From an uncultured Clostridia bacterium (lineage in GTDB: Bacteria > Bacillota > Clostridia > TANB77 > CAG-508): a stretch of DNA of 64,000 bases. The stretch spans positions 110,984 to 174,983 of the forward strand of contig CAQIBN010000001.1 in NCBI GenBank assembly GCA_948805675.1. The letters run 5' to 3'. Shown here piece after piece: positions 33,093 through 42,543 of the stretch. Within the stretch, counting starts at the first letter, position 1. Every line of letters begins with the position of its first letter. A model generated the notes under the pieces. The model saw only the letters and a program-made list of their open reading frames with translations, searched no databases and was not told where the DNA came from. Position numbers and translations under genes: made by a program.

Positions 33093-34691
33093 ATGAATAC
33101 AAAGTACATATTTGTAACTGGAGGAGTGGTATCAGGACTTGGTAAAGGAATAACTGCTGCATCTTTGGGAAGATTACTTAAAAATAGGGGGTATAAAATT
33201 ACTATTCAAAAATTTGATCCATATATAAATGTAGATCCTGGAACAATGAATCCCTGTGAACATGGAGAAGTATTTGTAACAGATGATGGGGCAGAAACTG
33301 ATTTAGATTTAGGTCATTATGAAAGATTTATTGATGAAAATTTAACAAAAAATTCAAGTATAACTACAGGTAGAATATATTCAGAAGTAATCGAAAAAGA
33401 AAGAAGAGGAGATTACCTAGGAAAAACTGTTCAAGTAATTCCACATATCACTAATGCTATTAAAGAAAAAGTATATAAATTTAATGAAACAGATATTGAT
33501 ATTGTTATTACAGAAATTGGTGGAACTGTAGGAGATATAGAAAGCCTGCCATTTTTAGAAGCTATTAGACAAGTTGGAATAGAGCAAAATGATGAAGACG
33601 TTATATATATTCATGTTACATTACTTCCATATATAGAAGGTTCTAATGAGCTTAAGTCAAAACCAACACAACATTCTGTAAAAGAACTTCAAGGATTAGG
33701 GATTAAACCAGATATTTTAGTTTGTCGTTCACAAATACCAATACCAGAGGGAATGAAAGAAAAAATGGCTTTATTTTGTAATGTTAAAAGAAGTCATATT
33801 ATAGAAAACTCAACAGTAGAAAATTTATATGAGGTCCCATTAATGCTAGAAAGAGAAGGATTGGCAGAAGTTGTATGCAATAAGTTAAGATTAGAAAATA
33901 AAAAGCCTCAAAATGCAAAATGGGAAGAAATGATTGAAAATATTAAAAGTATAAAAGATGAAGATGTAAATATAGCAATAGTTGGTAAATATATTAGTCT
34001 TGAAGATTCATATATATCTGTTATAGAAAGTTTAAAACATGGAGGGTTTGCAAATCATGTTAATGTGAAAATTGAACTTATTGATTCAGAAACAATTAAA
34101 GAAGGAAATGTAAAAGAGATTTTAGGAAAGTATAATGGAATATTAGTTCCAGGAGGTTTTGGAAATAGAGGAATAGAGGGAAAATTAGAGGCTATAAAAT
34201 ATGCAAGAGAAAATAATGTACCATTTTTAGGAATATGTTTAGGAATGCAAATGGCAGTTATAGAATTTGCTAGAAATGTTGCTAAAATAAAAGATGCAAG
34301 TTCTGCAGAGTTAGATGCTAAATGTAAAAATCCAGTTATTCATATTATGGAAGAACAAAAAGATATTAATAAAAAAGGTGGAACAATGAGGCTTGGAGCA
34401 TATCCATGTATTATAAAAGAGGGAACTTTAGCAAGTAGAATTTATGGAGAAGCTGAAATTTCAGAAAGACACAGACATCGTTTTGAATTTAATAATGATT
34501 ATAAAGAAATGCTAGAAGAATATGGACTTATTGCATCTGGTACATCACCAGATGGAAGTTTAGTAGAAATTGTAGAATTAAAAAATCATCCATTCTTTAT
34601 AGCAGGACAATTTCATCCAGAATTTAAGTCTAGACCAGATAGACCAGCACCTCTTTTTGTGGAGTTTGTGAAAGCTTGTAATAATAAATAA
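33093..34691 (+). CDS. pyrG: CTP synthase
   Basis: 532 residues. N-terminal synthetase domain: KYIFVTGGVVSGLGKGITAA (P-loop), the DPYINVDPGTM region, and ITEIGGTVGDIESLPF. C-terminal glutamine amidotransferase: LVPGGFGNRG, nucleophile Cys in FLGICLGMQMAV, and the catalytic His-Glu in QFHPEFKSRP. It converts UTP to CTP with glutamine. AAGGAGG precedes ATG 33093. Long and free of CGG. Confidence 0.97.
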   Translation: MNTKYIFVTGGVVSGLGKGITAASLGRLLKNRGYKITIQKFDPYINVDPGTMNPCEHGEVFVTDDGAETDLDLGHYERFIDENLTKNSSITTGRIYSEVIEKERRGDYLGKTVQVIPHITNAIKEKVYKFNETDIDIVITEIGGTVGDIESLPFLEAIRQVGIEQNDEDVIYIHVTLLPYIEGSNELKSKPTQHSVKELQGLGIKPDILVCRSQIPIPEGMKEKMALFCNVKRSHIIENSTVENLYEVPLMLEREGLAEVVCNKLRLENKKPQNAKWEEMIENIKSIKDEDVNIAIVGKYISLEDSYISVIESLKHGGFANHVNVKIELIDSETIKEGNVKEILGKYNGILVPGGFGNRGIEGKLEAIKYARENNVPFLGICLGMQMAVIEFARNVAKIKDASSAELDAKCKNPVIHIMEEQKDINKKGGTMRLGAYPCIIKEGTLASRIYGEAEISERHRHRFEFNNDYKEMLEEYGLIASGTSPDGSLVEIVELKNHPFFIAGQFHPEFKSRPDRPAPLFVEFVKACNNK

Positions 34692-34967
34692 ATACTAAAA
34701 AAGATAAATGTTATTACTTACATATCTAGTGATGCTAAATGACGATGTAGATTACCAAGAGATTATTAGTATAGTATGATTTATAATATTTGTATAATAA
34801 ATGCTAAATGATATTTTTTAGAATTTATTAAAATTTATTAAACTTGGGTTATGAAGGTTCAATATAAAAATTCGAATAGAATACTAGTAAAATGTTAAAA
34901 AATGTGATATAATGTACATATTCTGCATTATTGTGGGGTAAATCTTATGAAAGGAGGCATCAAAATT

Positions 34968-35279
34968 ATGAATGATGCCAAAAACCGGCCGTTAGAAGAT
35001 CTTTTGGCTTGTGGAAAAACATTTGAAAGGCTTTCAGAAAAAATTGCCAAAGGACATGTTTTTCGAGTTATGCTGACAGAAGACGAGAGAGGAAGCAGTG
35101 GATTTATTTTCCTGTTTCCTGACTCTGAGATTTTGAAGCATAAACACTATAATGACTGGGAGGAATATACATTCCCTGACGGTCGTGTAGAAAAGTGTGC
35201 GATTGGACAGTCTCACCAGTTGAAAAATCAGACAGGTAAACTGCTTGTTGTACACTTCGCAAAACATAGGCTTTTGTAA
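34968..35279 (+). CDS. Small foreign-looking protein, unknown
   Basis: 103 residues from ATG 34968; AAAGGAGG is seven to ten bases upstream, so the earlier in-frame ATG is excluded. Sequence: MNDAKNRPLEDLLACGK, then MLTEDERGSSGFIFLFPDSE, HKHYNDWEEYTFPDG and LLVVHFAKHRLL, a beta-rich pattern with several His that could be cupin-like. It is clearly GC-richer than its neighbours and has an in-frame CGG (34986-34988, N-R-P) used as Arg after a C-ending codon, unlike native genes. Probably horizontally acquired. Confidence 0.6.
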   Translation: MNDAKNRPLEDLLACGKTFERLSEKIAKGHVFRVMLTEDERGSSGFIFLFPDSEILKHKHYNDWEEYTFPDGRVEKCAIGQSHQLKNQTGKLLVVHFAKHRLL

Positions 35280-35286
35280 CAGCCAA

Positions 35287-35308
35287 GCCCTGTACTATTG
35301 TGCGGGGC
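35287..35308 (+). terminator. Weak terminator after the foreign ORF
   Basis: GCCCTGTAC pairs with GTGCGGGGC (two G-T pairs), followed by a loose T-rich stretch. Confidence 0.5.
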
Positions 35309-35352
35309 AAAATCTTTATTTGTGAAAAGTTTGTGAAAAATAAAATTATATA

Positions 35353-35409
35353 TTGACTTTTTAAGAAATAGGGTATAAATTATTAGCAGTCTAAATAAAA
35401 GACTGCTAA
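35353..35409 (+). promoter_or_regulatory. groES promoter with variant CIRCE operator
   Basis: TTGACT (35353-35358) and a TATAAA/TAAATT -10 are followed by TTAGCAGTC (35383-35391), a 9-bp spacer and GACTGCTAA (35401-35409). The geometry is exactly that of the HrcA operator CIRCE (TTAGCACTC-N9-GAGTGCTAA), with one symmetric substitution in both arms. A second inverted repeat, CGAATATTAT/ATAATATTCG (35417-35453), follows before the ribosome site. Confidence 0.85.
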
Positions 35410-35477
35410 TTTTTCACGAATATTATTACAAAAATAAGAATATAATATTCGTAAGCAAAAAAGAGGAGGTAATGTAA

Positions 35478-35759
35478 ATGTTAAAACCATTAGCAGACAG
35501 AGTCATCATAAAAATGATAGAAAGTGAGGAAACAACAAAGAGTGGTATTATATTATCAGGAAGTAGCAAAGAAAAACCACAAATAGCAGAAGTTCTAGAG
35601 GTAGGACCAGGAGGAGAAATCGAAGGAAAAGAAGTAAAAATGTACATAAAAAAAGGAGATAAAGTTGTTGTAAATAAATATGCAGGAACAGAAATTAAAT
35701 ACGAAGGAGAAGAGCTAATTATAGTTAAGCAAAGTGATATTTTAGCAATAGCTGAATAG
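35478..35759 (+). CDS. groS: Co-chaperonin GroES
   Basis: 93 residues: LKPLADRVIIKMIESEETTK, the mobile loop SGIILSGSSKEKPQIAEV, and GGEIEGKEVKMYIKKGDKVV. It caps the GroEL ring. AGAGGAGG precedes ATG 35478. An unusually long 183-bp gap separates it from groEL; I see no promoter or hairpin of note there. Confidence 0.96.
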   Translation: MLKPLADRVIIKMIESEETTKSGIILSGSSKEKPQIAEVLEVGPGGEIEGKEVKMYIKKGDKVVVNKYAGTEIKYEGEELIIVKQSDILAIAE

Positions 35760-35942
35760 AATAAAATAAAAAATTAGTACAATGTTAATAAGTTATTTAT
35801 AGCAAATTTACTAAATTTTAATAAATCACATTCATTAGAAAATAGATGTGGTATATGAAGCTATAAATAAAGATAATTAAATAGTGTAAATTTAAGAATA
35901 TATATTAAATAAGATTAATTTTTAGGGAGGATTTGATATATT

Positions 35943-37577
35943 ATGGCAAAAGAGATTAAATTTGGAGAAGATGCTAGAAAAAAGTTATTAGATGGCGTAA
36001 ATAAACTAGCAGATACAGTAAAAGTAACATTAGGACCAAAAGGAAGAAATGTAGTTTTAGATAAAAGTTTTGGTGCACCACTTATTACAAATGATGGTGT
36101 TACTATAGCTAAAGAAATAGAACTAGAAGATTCTTTTGAAAATATGGGAGCAAGACTTGTAAAGGAAGTTTCTACAAAAACAAATGATGTTGCAGGAGAT
36201 GGAACAACAACAGCTACAGTTTTGGCTCAAAGCATGATTAAAGAAGGCGTAAAAAATGTAGCAGCTGGTGGAGATCCAATGGCTATAAAAAGAGGTATGG
36301 ATAAGGCTGTTGAAACAGCTGTAGAAGGATTAAAGGAAATTAGTTCAGTTGTAAATGGAAAAGAAGATATTGCAAGAGTTGCAAGTATTTCTGCCAATAA
36401 TGAGGAAATTGGAAAGTTAATATCAGAAGCAATGGAAAAAGTTTCAAAAGATGGTGTTATAACAATAGAAGAATCAAAAACATCAAATACAGAATTAAGT
36501 GTAGTTGAAGGTATGCAATTTGATAAAGGATATGTATCTCCTTATATGGTAACAGATACAGAAAAAATGGAAGCAATTATAGAGAATCCATATATTTTAA
36601 TTACAGACAAAAAAATTAGTAATATTCAAGAAATTTTACCATTATTAGAAAATTTAATGCAATCATCAGGAAAACTTGTAATAATTTGTGATGATATTGA
36701 AAGTGAAGCATTATCTACATTAATATTAAACAAATTAAGAGGTGTATTAAATGTAGTAGCTGTTAAAGCTCCAGGTTATGGAGATAAGAGAAAAGAAATG
36801 TTACAAGACATAGCTATTTTAACTGGTGGCGAGGTTATAACATCAGATTTAGGATTAGAATTAAAAGATACAACTATTGAACAATTAGGTAGAGCAAAAC
36901 AAATAAAAGTTCAAAAAGAAAATACAATAATTGTTGATGGTTTAGGAGATAAAGAAAAAATAACTGAAAGAGTAAATCAAATAAAAGCTCAGCTTGTAGA
37001 AGAAAAAAGCGAATATGAAACTGAAAAATTACAAGAACGTTTAGCTAAAATTGCTGGAGGAGTTGCAGTAATTGGAGTTGGTGCGGCAACAGAAGTTGAG
37101 ATGAAAGAAAAGAAACTAAGAATAGAAGATGCATTATCTGCAACAAGAGCAGCAGTAGAAGAAGGTATTGTTGCAGGTGGAGGAACTGCATTTGTAAATG
37201 TAATACCTAAAGTAGAAAAAGTAATGGAAAGTTTAAAAGATGATGAAAAATTAGGTGCTAAAATTGTTTTAAAAGCATTAGAAGAACCAGTAAAACAAAT
37301 AGCTGTAAATGCAGGTTTAGAACCAGCTGTAATCTTAGAAAAAGTAAAACAGAGCCCAGTTGGAACAGGATTTAATGCAAAAGACGAAGTTTATGTAGAT
37401 ATGAAAAAATCAGGAATAGTAGATCCTACTAAAGTATCTAGAAGTGCTCTTCAAAATGCGGCATCTATTGCATCTATGGTACTTACAACTGAAAGCATTG
37501 TAACAGAAAAGAAAGAAGAAAAATCATGTAATTGTTCACATGAAGACCCAACAGCAAATATGGGTGGAATGTATTAA
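35943..37577 (+). CDS. groL: Chaperonin GroEL
   Basis: 544 residues with all landmarks: KVTLGPKGRNVVLDKSFGAP, GDGTTTATVLAQ (ATP site), the apical domain, ATRAAVEEGIVAGGGTAF and a short GGM tail (ANMGGMY) preceded by CNCSHEDP. It folds proteins in the GroES-capped ring. GGGAGG precedes ATG 35943. Highly expressed and lacking any CGG. Confidence 0.97.
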   Translation: MAKEIKFGEDARKKLLDGVNKLADTVKVTLGPKGRNVVLDKSFGAPLITNDGVTIAKEIELEDSFENMGARLVKEVSTKTNDVAGDGTTTATVLAQSMIKEGVKNVAAGGDPMAIKRGMDKAVETAVEGLKEISSVVNGKEDIARVASISANNEEIGKLISEAMEKVSKDGVITIEESKTSNTELSVVEGMQFDKGYVSPYMVTDTEKMEAIIENPYILITDKKISNIQEILPLLENLMQSSGKLVIICDDIESEALSTLILNKLRGVLNVVAVKAPGYGDKRKEMLQDIAILTGGEVITSDLGLELKDTTIEQLGRAKQIKVQKENTIIVDGLGDKEKITERVNQIKAQLVEEKSEYETEKLQERLAKIAGGVAVIGVGAATEVEMKEKKLRIEDALSATRAAVEEGIVAGGGTAFVNVIPKVEKVMESLKDDEKLGAKIVLKALEEPVKQIAVNAGLEPAVILEKVKQSPVGTGFNAKDEVYVDMKKSGIVDPTKVSRSALQNAASIASMVLTTESIVTEKKEEKSCNCSHEDPTANMGGMY

Positions 37578-37631
37578 TAAAAAATAATACAAAAATAGAG
37601 AAAAGTTTTTCAAAAAGATAAATATAATGTT

Positions 37632-37678
37632 AATAAAGAAGTGGTTACTATATAAATAGTAATCATTTCTTTATTTTC
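37632..37678 (+). terminator. groEL terminator
   Basis: AATAAAGAAGTGGTTACTA pairs with TAGTAATCATTTCTTTATT with two G-T or mismatched positions, followed by TTC. Confidence 0.75.
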
Positions 37679-37731
37679 TAGTACATATTTCTGCTATTTA
37701 TTACAATTAAAATTTAATATAATAGAAAAGA

Positions 37732-37765
37732 GCCAGAGTAGAGGATATAAGACTGCTACTCTGGC
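37732..37765 (-). terminator. Terminator of the minus-strand small gene
   Basis: GCCAGAGTAG (37732-37741) and CTACTCTGGC (37756-37765) are perfect complements; TCTTTTC follows on the minus strand. Confidence 0.8.
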
Positions 37766-37784
37766 AAAACAACATATCAGAATT

Positions 37785-38033
37785 TTATGAAATTTTTACA
37801 AATATGATGTTTTTAAAAGGATGGGTTCTAATACATACATCTAGGTTAATACTAGATTGTAAAGCATTGTTTAAAGATATAATATCTGGTAATTGTTCAA
37901 ATCTTATGTGTAGTAATTTTCGACTACTTTGCAATACTTCACAAGAATCGGAAAGCAATTTACAAGCTACAATTATTTTTTCTCTTAGTGAATTTGTTAG
38001 TTTTTCACCAGAAATTTGAATTATTCCTTTCAT
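37785..38033 (-). CDS. Small protein, unknown
   Basis: 82 residues: MKGIIQISGEKLTNSLREKI, VACKLLSDSCEVLQSSRKLL, IISLNNALQSSINLDVCIRT. AAAGGATAATAA precedes ATG 38033, and a clean terminator follows the stop, which favours this strand over the overlapping plus-strand frame. No family recognised. Confidence 0.6.
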   Translation of the reverse strand: MKGIIQISGEKLTNSLREKIIVACKLLSDSCEVLQSSRKLLHIRFEQLPDIISLNNALQSSINLDVCIRTHPFKNIIFVKIS

Positions 38034-38414
38034 TTATTATCCTTTTCTGAACTCACTTAGCATAAGAAGTACACTAAAAAAGTGTTCTCGTACGGAGTTT
38101 TAGTATACGAGGTTCTATAACCATATAATATATAGTATATGATTATAGTTAATATATTAGAACTATTATATATAACAAATTGAAAAATAGAGTTATACAT
38201 AAGCATTAACAGTTCATAAATTATTTAATATTGCCAATTTTAAATACTTATATTTTTTGTTTAGATTTAAGTAATATTATACTATTAATTATAATTAAAT
38301 AAAGTTGATTTCTAATGTTTTAGAAATATGAAAAATAAAATTATTTTCACATTATAGACATAAATTAGCTTTATAATATATAATAGAGTTAATTAAAAAT
38401 GGAGGAATATTTGT
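38034..38414. other. Divergent intergenic region with inverted repeats
   Basis: 380 bp between the minus-strand small gene and the response-regulator gene. It holds CTCGTA/TACGAG (38087-38111) and a longer imperfect repeat, CTATAACCATATA against TATATGATTATAG (about 38115-38152). These would form hairpins in the 5' leader of the minus gene. No ORF. Confidence 0.5.
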
Positions 38415-39092
38415 ATGAATGATATTACAGTTTTAATTGTAGATGATGAAGCTAGAATGAGAAAATTAATTAGAGATTTTTTAGTTCAAAAGGGATATTT
38501 AGTTTTAGAAGCAACAGATGGAGAAGATGCTTTACAAGTGTTTGAAGAAAATAAAAATAAAATAGGGTTAATTTTATTAGATGTAATGATGCCAAAATTA
38601 GATGGATGGTCTGTTCTAAGACAAATAAGACAAGATTCGAATGTTCCAATAATTATGCTAACAGCAAGAGGAGAAGAACAAGATGAATTATTCGGATTTG
38701 AACTTGGTGTTGACGAATATATTTCTAAACCATTTAGTCCTAAAATACTAGTAGCAAGAGTAGAAGCAATATTAAAAAGAAGTAGAGCTATAGAGAAACA
38801 AGTTAAAGATTATGGTGGAATTGAAATTGACTCTGATGGCAGAACTGTTAAAGTAGATGGTAAACAAATAGAGTTAAGTTTAAGAGAATATGAATTGTTA
38901 AAGTATTTAATAGATAATTCAAATATAGCTTTATCAAGAGATAAAATATTAAATAATGTATGGAATTACGATTATTATGGAGATTCTAGAACAATAGATA
39001 GTCATGTAAAAAAGATTAGACATAAATTAGGGAAAAAAGGTAAATATATACAAACAATGAGAGGTATAGGATATAAATTTGAAATAAAATAG
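38415..39092 (+). CDS. OmpR/PhoB-family response regulator
   Basis: 225 residues. Receiver: VDDEARMRK, phospho-acceptor D56 in LILLDVMMPKLDG, TARGEE, and Lys in YISKPF. The C-terminal winged helix ends SRTIDSHVKKIRHKLG and RGIGYKFEIK. It pairs with the histidine kinase 15 bp downstream. The inducing signal cannot be read from sequence. GGAGG precedes ATG 38415. Confidence 0.93.
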   Translation: MNDITVLIVDDEARMRKLIRDFLVQKGYLVLEATDGEDALQVFEENKNKIGLILLDVMMPKLDGWSVLRQIRQDSNVPIIMLTARGEEQDELFGFELGVDEYISKPFSPKILVARVEAILKRSRAIEKQVKDYGGIEIDSDGRTVKVDGKQIELSLREYELLKYLIDNSNIALSRDKILNNVWNYDYYGDSRTIDSHVKKIRHKLGKKGKYIQTMRGIGYKFEIK

Positions 39093-39107
39093 CATTTGGA
39101 GGAAACG

Positions 39108-40619
39108 ATGAAAAAAATAAGAGAAAGATTAAAGTCTGTTAGGGTTAGGCTTTTTCTAACTTTATGTACAGTAATAATCATAGTAATTTTATTCTTAATT
39201 TTAATTAATAACATAGTTTTAGAAACATTTTATTTATATTCTAAAACCAATACAATAAAATCTTTATATGAAAAGATAAATATTTATTATAAAAATCCAG
39301 ATGTAGCTATAAATTTAGAAGAAGAGCTTAAGAATATAGCAATACAAAATAATATAGATATATTAATAAAACAAAATGATGATATGATAGTAGTTACAAC
39401 AGATAAGGAGTTCTTAGGAAGTATAGGAAAAATAAGTATATCTAATATATTTAATAGTAAGAATAGCTATGGAGAAATTTTATATACAAGAGATAAAATG
39501 ATTATAAAAAAATTACAAGATGAAAAAACTAACATAAAATACATAGTATTATTTGCTACATTAGATAATAATTATAATTTGTATATAAGAATTCCAATAT
39601 CTACAATTGAGGAAAGTGTACAAATATCAAATAATTTATTATTATTAATTGGTGGAATAGTAATTTTTATATCAGGAATACTTGCTTCATTTATTTCAAG
39701 AAAATTTACTGAGCCAATATTAGAATTAAATAATATTGCTAATAAAATGGCAAAGTTAGATTTTAGTCAAAAGTATAGAATAAAAGATACACAAGATGAA
39801 ATTAATGATTTAGGAAAAAGTATTAATACAATGTCAGATAAGCTTGAAAGAACAATAAAACAATTAAGAGGAACAAATATAGAATTAGAAAAAGATATTG
39901 AAGAAAAATCAAAAATTGATGAGATGAGAAAACAGTTTATTTCTGATGTATCACATGAATTAAAAACACCAATAGCATTAATACAAGGATATGCAGAGGG
40001 ATTAGTAGAAAATGTTAATTCTGATGAAGAATCTAGAAAGTTTTATGCAGAAGTAATTTTAGATGAAACCAATAAAATGGACATATTAGTAAAACAACTA
40101 CTAGAATTAATGAAACTAGAATATGGGAAAAGAGAATTTAATAATAAAAAGTTTGATTTGCAAGAACTTATAAATGAAGTTATAAGAAGATGTAATGTTA
40201 TGATTGAGGAAAATAACATTAATATAGAAATGGTTAGTGATGATAATTTATGTGTATTTGCAGATGATTTTTATATAGAACAAGTTATAACAAATTATTT
40301 AACAAATGCAATAAAACATGCGAAAGAAGTAAATGCTGAAAAACAAATTGTAATTAATGCAAAAGCAAATAAAGAAACAAATAAAGTTAGAGTTAGTGTG
40401 TATAATACAGGTGATAATATTAATCAAGAAGACTTAGATAGAATATGGGGAAGATTTTACAAAATAGATAGTTCTAGAAATAGGAATAATGGTGGAAGCG
40501 GAATTGGACTTGCTTTGGTAAAAGCTATTATGAATAATTATAGGAATAGTTATGGGGTAGAAAATAAAGAAAATGGTGTAGAATTTTTCTTTGAAATGGA
40601 TTTGTGTGAGGAATCGTAA
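39108..40619 (+). CDS. Sensor histidine kinase
   Basis: 503 residues from ATG 39108 (GGAGGAAACG upstream). Two membrane helices (about 17-40 and 180-202) bracket a 140-residue extracellular sensor; HAMP at about 205-255; HisKA with His283 in SDVSHELKTPIALIQG; HATPase with N box NYLTNAIKHA, then GDNINQEDLDRIWGRFYK and GGSGIGLALVKAIM. It autophosphorylates and activates the upstream regulator. Confidence 0.94.
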   Translation: MKKIRERLKSVRVRLFLTLCTVIIIVILFLILINNIVLETFYLYSKTNTIKSLYEKINIYYKNPDVAINLEEELKNIAIQNNIDILIKQNDDMIVVTTDKEFLGSIGKISISNIFNSKNSYGEILYTRDKMIIKKLQDEKTNIKYIVLFATLDNNYNLYIRIPISTIEESVQISNNLLLLIGGIVIFISGILASFISRKFTEPILELNNIANKMAKLDFSQKYRIKDTQDEINDLGKSINTMSDKLERTIKQLRGTNIELEKDIEEKSKIDEMRKQFISDVSHELKTPIALIQGYAEGLVENVNSDEESRKFYAEVILDETNKMDILVKQLLELMKLEYGKREFNNKKFDLQELINEVIRRCNVMIEENNINIEMVSDDNLCVFADDFYIEQVITNYLTNAIKHAKEVNAEKQIVINAKANKETNKVRVSVYNTGDNINQEDLDRIWGRFYKIDSSRNRNNGGSGIGLALVKAIMNNYRNSYGVENKENGVEFFFEMDLCEES

Positions 40620-40819
40620 AGAGTATATAGTATTTAAGTAATTGATACTATACAAAATATAGAAAATAGTTTAAGATTTATAAAGGTATTTTAAACAATA
40701 AAGAAAATAGTAATAATGCAAAGGAAAGTTTGTTTTGAAAGAAGTTGCTTAAGTTATTGTTAAAATCAAGAATTATGATATAATAAATATATAATGATTT
40801 CATAAAGGAGATGTTAGCT

Positions 40820-41164
40820 ATGCCAAATATATTAAAAAATATATTAAAAGAATATGTAAAAGGACTTTTTGAGATAATAGGAGAAGAATTAAATAAAGTT
40901 ATATTGTATGGTTCATATGCAAGAGGTGAGCAGAATCTTGATGGTGAAATAAGTGATATTGATATAATGATTTTAGTTAATAAAAATGATAATGATATTA
41001 AAGCACTCCAAAAGAAAGTATTAGATTATAGTTATGATTTTGATTTGGAATATGATATACTATTATCTCCAATAGTAGAAAGTACAGAAAATTATAATAA
41101 TAGGTTAAAATATATAACATTTTATAAGAAAATACAAGAAGAAGGAGTGTTATTAAGTGTATAA
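40820..41164 (+). CDS. MNT-type nucleotidyltransferase (antitoxin-like)
   Basis: 114 residues from ATG 40820 (GGAG nine bases upstream). Minimal nucleotidyltransferase core: LYGSYARGEQN, then SDIDIMIL, the GSx10DxD motif, and DLEYDILLSP for the third acidic residue. In MNT/HEPN pairs this enzyme AMPylates the HEPN toxin. It overlaps the downstream HEPN gene by 8 bp. Confidence 0.88.
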   Translation: MPNILKNILKEYVKGLFEIIGEELNKVILYGSYARGEQNLDGEISDIDIMILVNKNDNDIKALQKKVLDYSYDFDLEYDILLSPIVESTENYNNRLKYITFYKKIQEEGVLLSV

Positions 41165-41561
41165 TGAAGAGATTATAACATTATCAAATTATAGATTAGA
41201 GCAGGCAAAAGATAATTTAGAAGAAGCGATAGTTTTATTCGAAAATAATAAATATAAAGGAGCAAGTAATAGAGCCTATTATTCGATTTTTCATGTAGTA
41301 AAGGCAGTATTAGCTCTTGAACAGACGGATTTTAAAAAACATTCTTCAGTAATAGCTTATTTTAATAAAGAATATATAAGCAAAAATATATTTCCAAGAG
41401 AATTAGGTAAAAGAGTAAGTGAAGCGAGATTTTATAGAGAAAAAAGTGATTATGTGGATTTTTATATTATAACTAAAGAAGAATGTAAAACACAAATAGA
41501 AACTGCAAAGATGGCAATTGATTTAATTAGTGAATATATTGATAAAAGGTTTGACAAATAG
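41157..41561 (+). CDS. HEPN-domain protein (toxin-like RNase)
   Basis: 134 residues from GTG 41157 (GAAGGAG upstream). All-helical HEPN fold with the active-site motif in SNRAYYSIFHVVKA: Arg and His in R-x6-H spacing with the usual YY, consistent with MNT-associated HEPN RNases. The overlap with the nucleotidyltransferase gene supports a toxin-antitoxin pair. The motif is complete. Confidence 0.85.
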   Translation: MYNEEIITLSNYRLEQAKDNLEEAIVLFENNKYKGASNRAYYSIFHVVKAVLALEQTDFKKHSSVIAYFNKEYISKNIFPRELGKRVSEARFYREKSDYVDFYIITKEECKTQIETAKMAIDLISEYIDKRFDK

Positions 41562-41576
41562 TAATTTATAAAAGAA

Positions 41577-41613
41577 AAAACTGTTCGACAATAGATACTG
41601 TCGAACAGTTTTT
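41577..41613 (+). terminator. Terminator of the MNT/HEPN operon
   Basis: AAAACTGTTCGACA pairs perfectly with TGTCGAACAGTTTT, then T. Confidence 0.9.
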
Positions 41614-41658
41614 AAAGGACTGCCATTTAGAAGTTCCTAAAAGGAGATATTACAAAAA

Positions 41659-41988
41659 TTAACGCTTAGAAATAAGTAATATTTCACTTTCTGCATCAAT
41701 TATTGTAACATTTGAGCAACCATTAGCTAACATAGCAGTTTTCATCCAATTAATGTTTCTTTCTGTTTCTGTTTCATCACAATGCTGATTCTGAGGGTTA
41801 TATACTCCTTTAATAGGTGTATATTTACCATCAGATACATCAATGTATCCATTAGAAATAGAAAATAAGATAACTCCACCAGGTTTAATTGACTGAATAG
41901 CTTTGCTGACAATGAAATCAAGATTATTACCAGCACAATAAGCGGCACGCAGACTGATGAAAACATTAAATTCATTTTCAGGGAGGTC
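41659..41988 (-). pseudogene. C-terminal remnant of a SAM-dependent methyltransferase
   Basis: About 110 residues: LPENEFNVFISLRAAYCAGN, IQSIKPGGVILFSISNGYID and MKTAMLANGCSNVTIIDAES, the second half of a class I methyltransferase (post-motif-I strands). The SAM-binding N-terminus is absent, and upstream sequence in this frame is AT-rich and non-homologous. It is more GC-rich than the flanks, so probably a decayed foreign gene. Confidence 0.6.
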
Positions 41989-42248
41989 TATGGTGTTAGA
42001 ATAGATATATAGACACAAAATTTTACGAATTAACAAAAAGATGTCTATTTGTGTCGATGGAAAAATCTTTACAAATGTATATATATGGTGTATTCTAATT
42101 ATAGTTTTATTTAAAAGTTGCAATTTTTATCTATAAATTTTTAATCTAATAAAATTACAATAAGAAAAATAAAGATAATGTAAAATAGTATAATTAAAAA
42201 TAGAATATTAAAACATTATCAAAAATAATAGGTAGGTGAAAAATATGA

Positions 42249-42506
42249 ATGATTAATTTTAACAAAAGAAATATAAATATTTTAACATTTGTAATAACAA
42301 GTATATTGTTTATATATATTCAGTTTATATTTAAAAACTATTATAAATTCAAAGGGAATGTCAATTTACCAGCTCAAAGTATTTTTATTCTAAGTAAAAA
42401 TTTAAATCCAAAAGAAATATCAAATCAGATTTCAAAGAGTACAAATTCCAAAAATAAAAATGAAACTACAAAAAATAAAAAACAAAATTCTGAAAATAAA
42501 AAATAG
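42249..42506 (+). CDS. Small membrane-anchored protein before the sortase
   Basis: 85 residues from ATG 42249; the ATG four bases earlier runs into a stop after three codons. One membrane segment (NILTFVITSILFIYIQFIF) and an external tail that becomes very Lys/Asn-rich. It precedes the sortase by 37 bp and may act with it. Unknown family. Confidence 0.5.
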   Translation: MINFNKRNINILTFVITSILFIYIQFIFKNYYKFKGNVNLPAQSIFILSKNLNPKEISNQISKSTNSKNKNETTKNKKQNSENKK

Positions 42507-42543
42507 CTAAATTTATATATTTTAAAATGGGAAAAGGAGGAAA

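Noticed and set aside
37804..38019. Plus-strand ORF overlapping the minus-strand small gene
   Set aside because: It has no ribosome site, while the opposite strand has both a site and a matching terminator.
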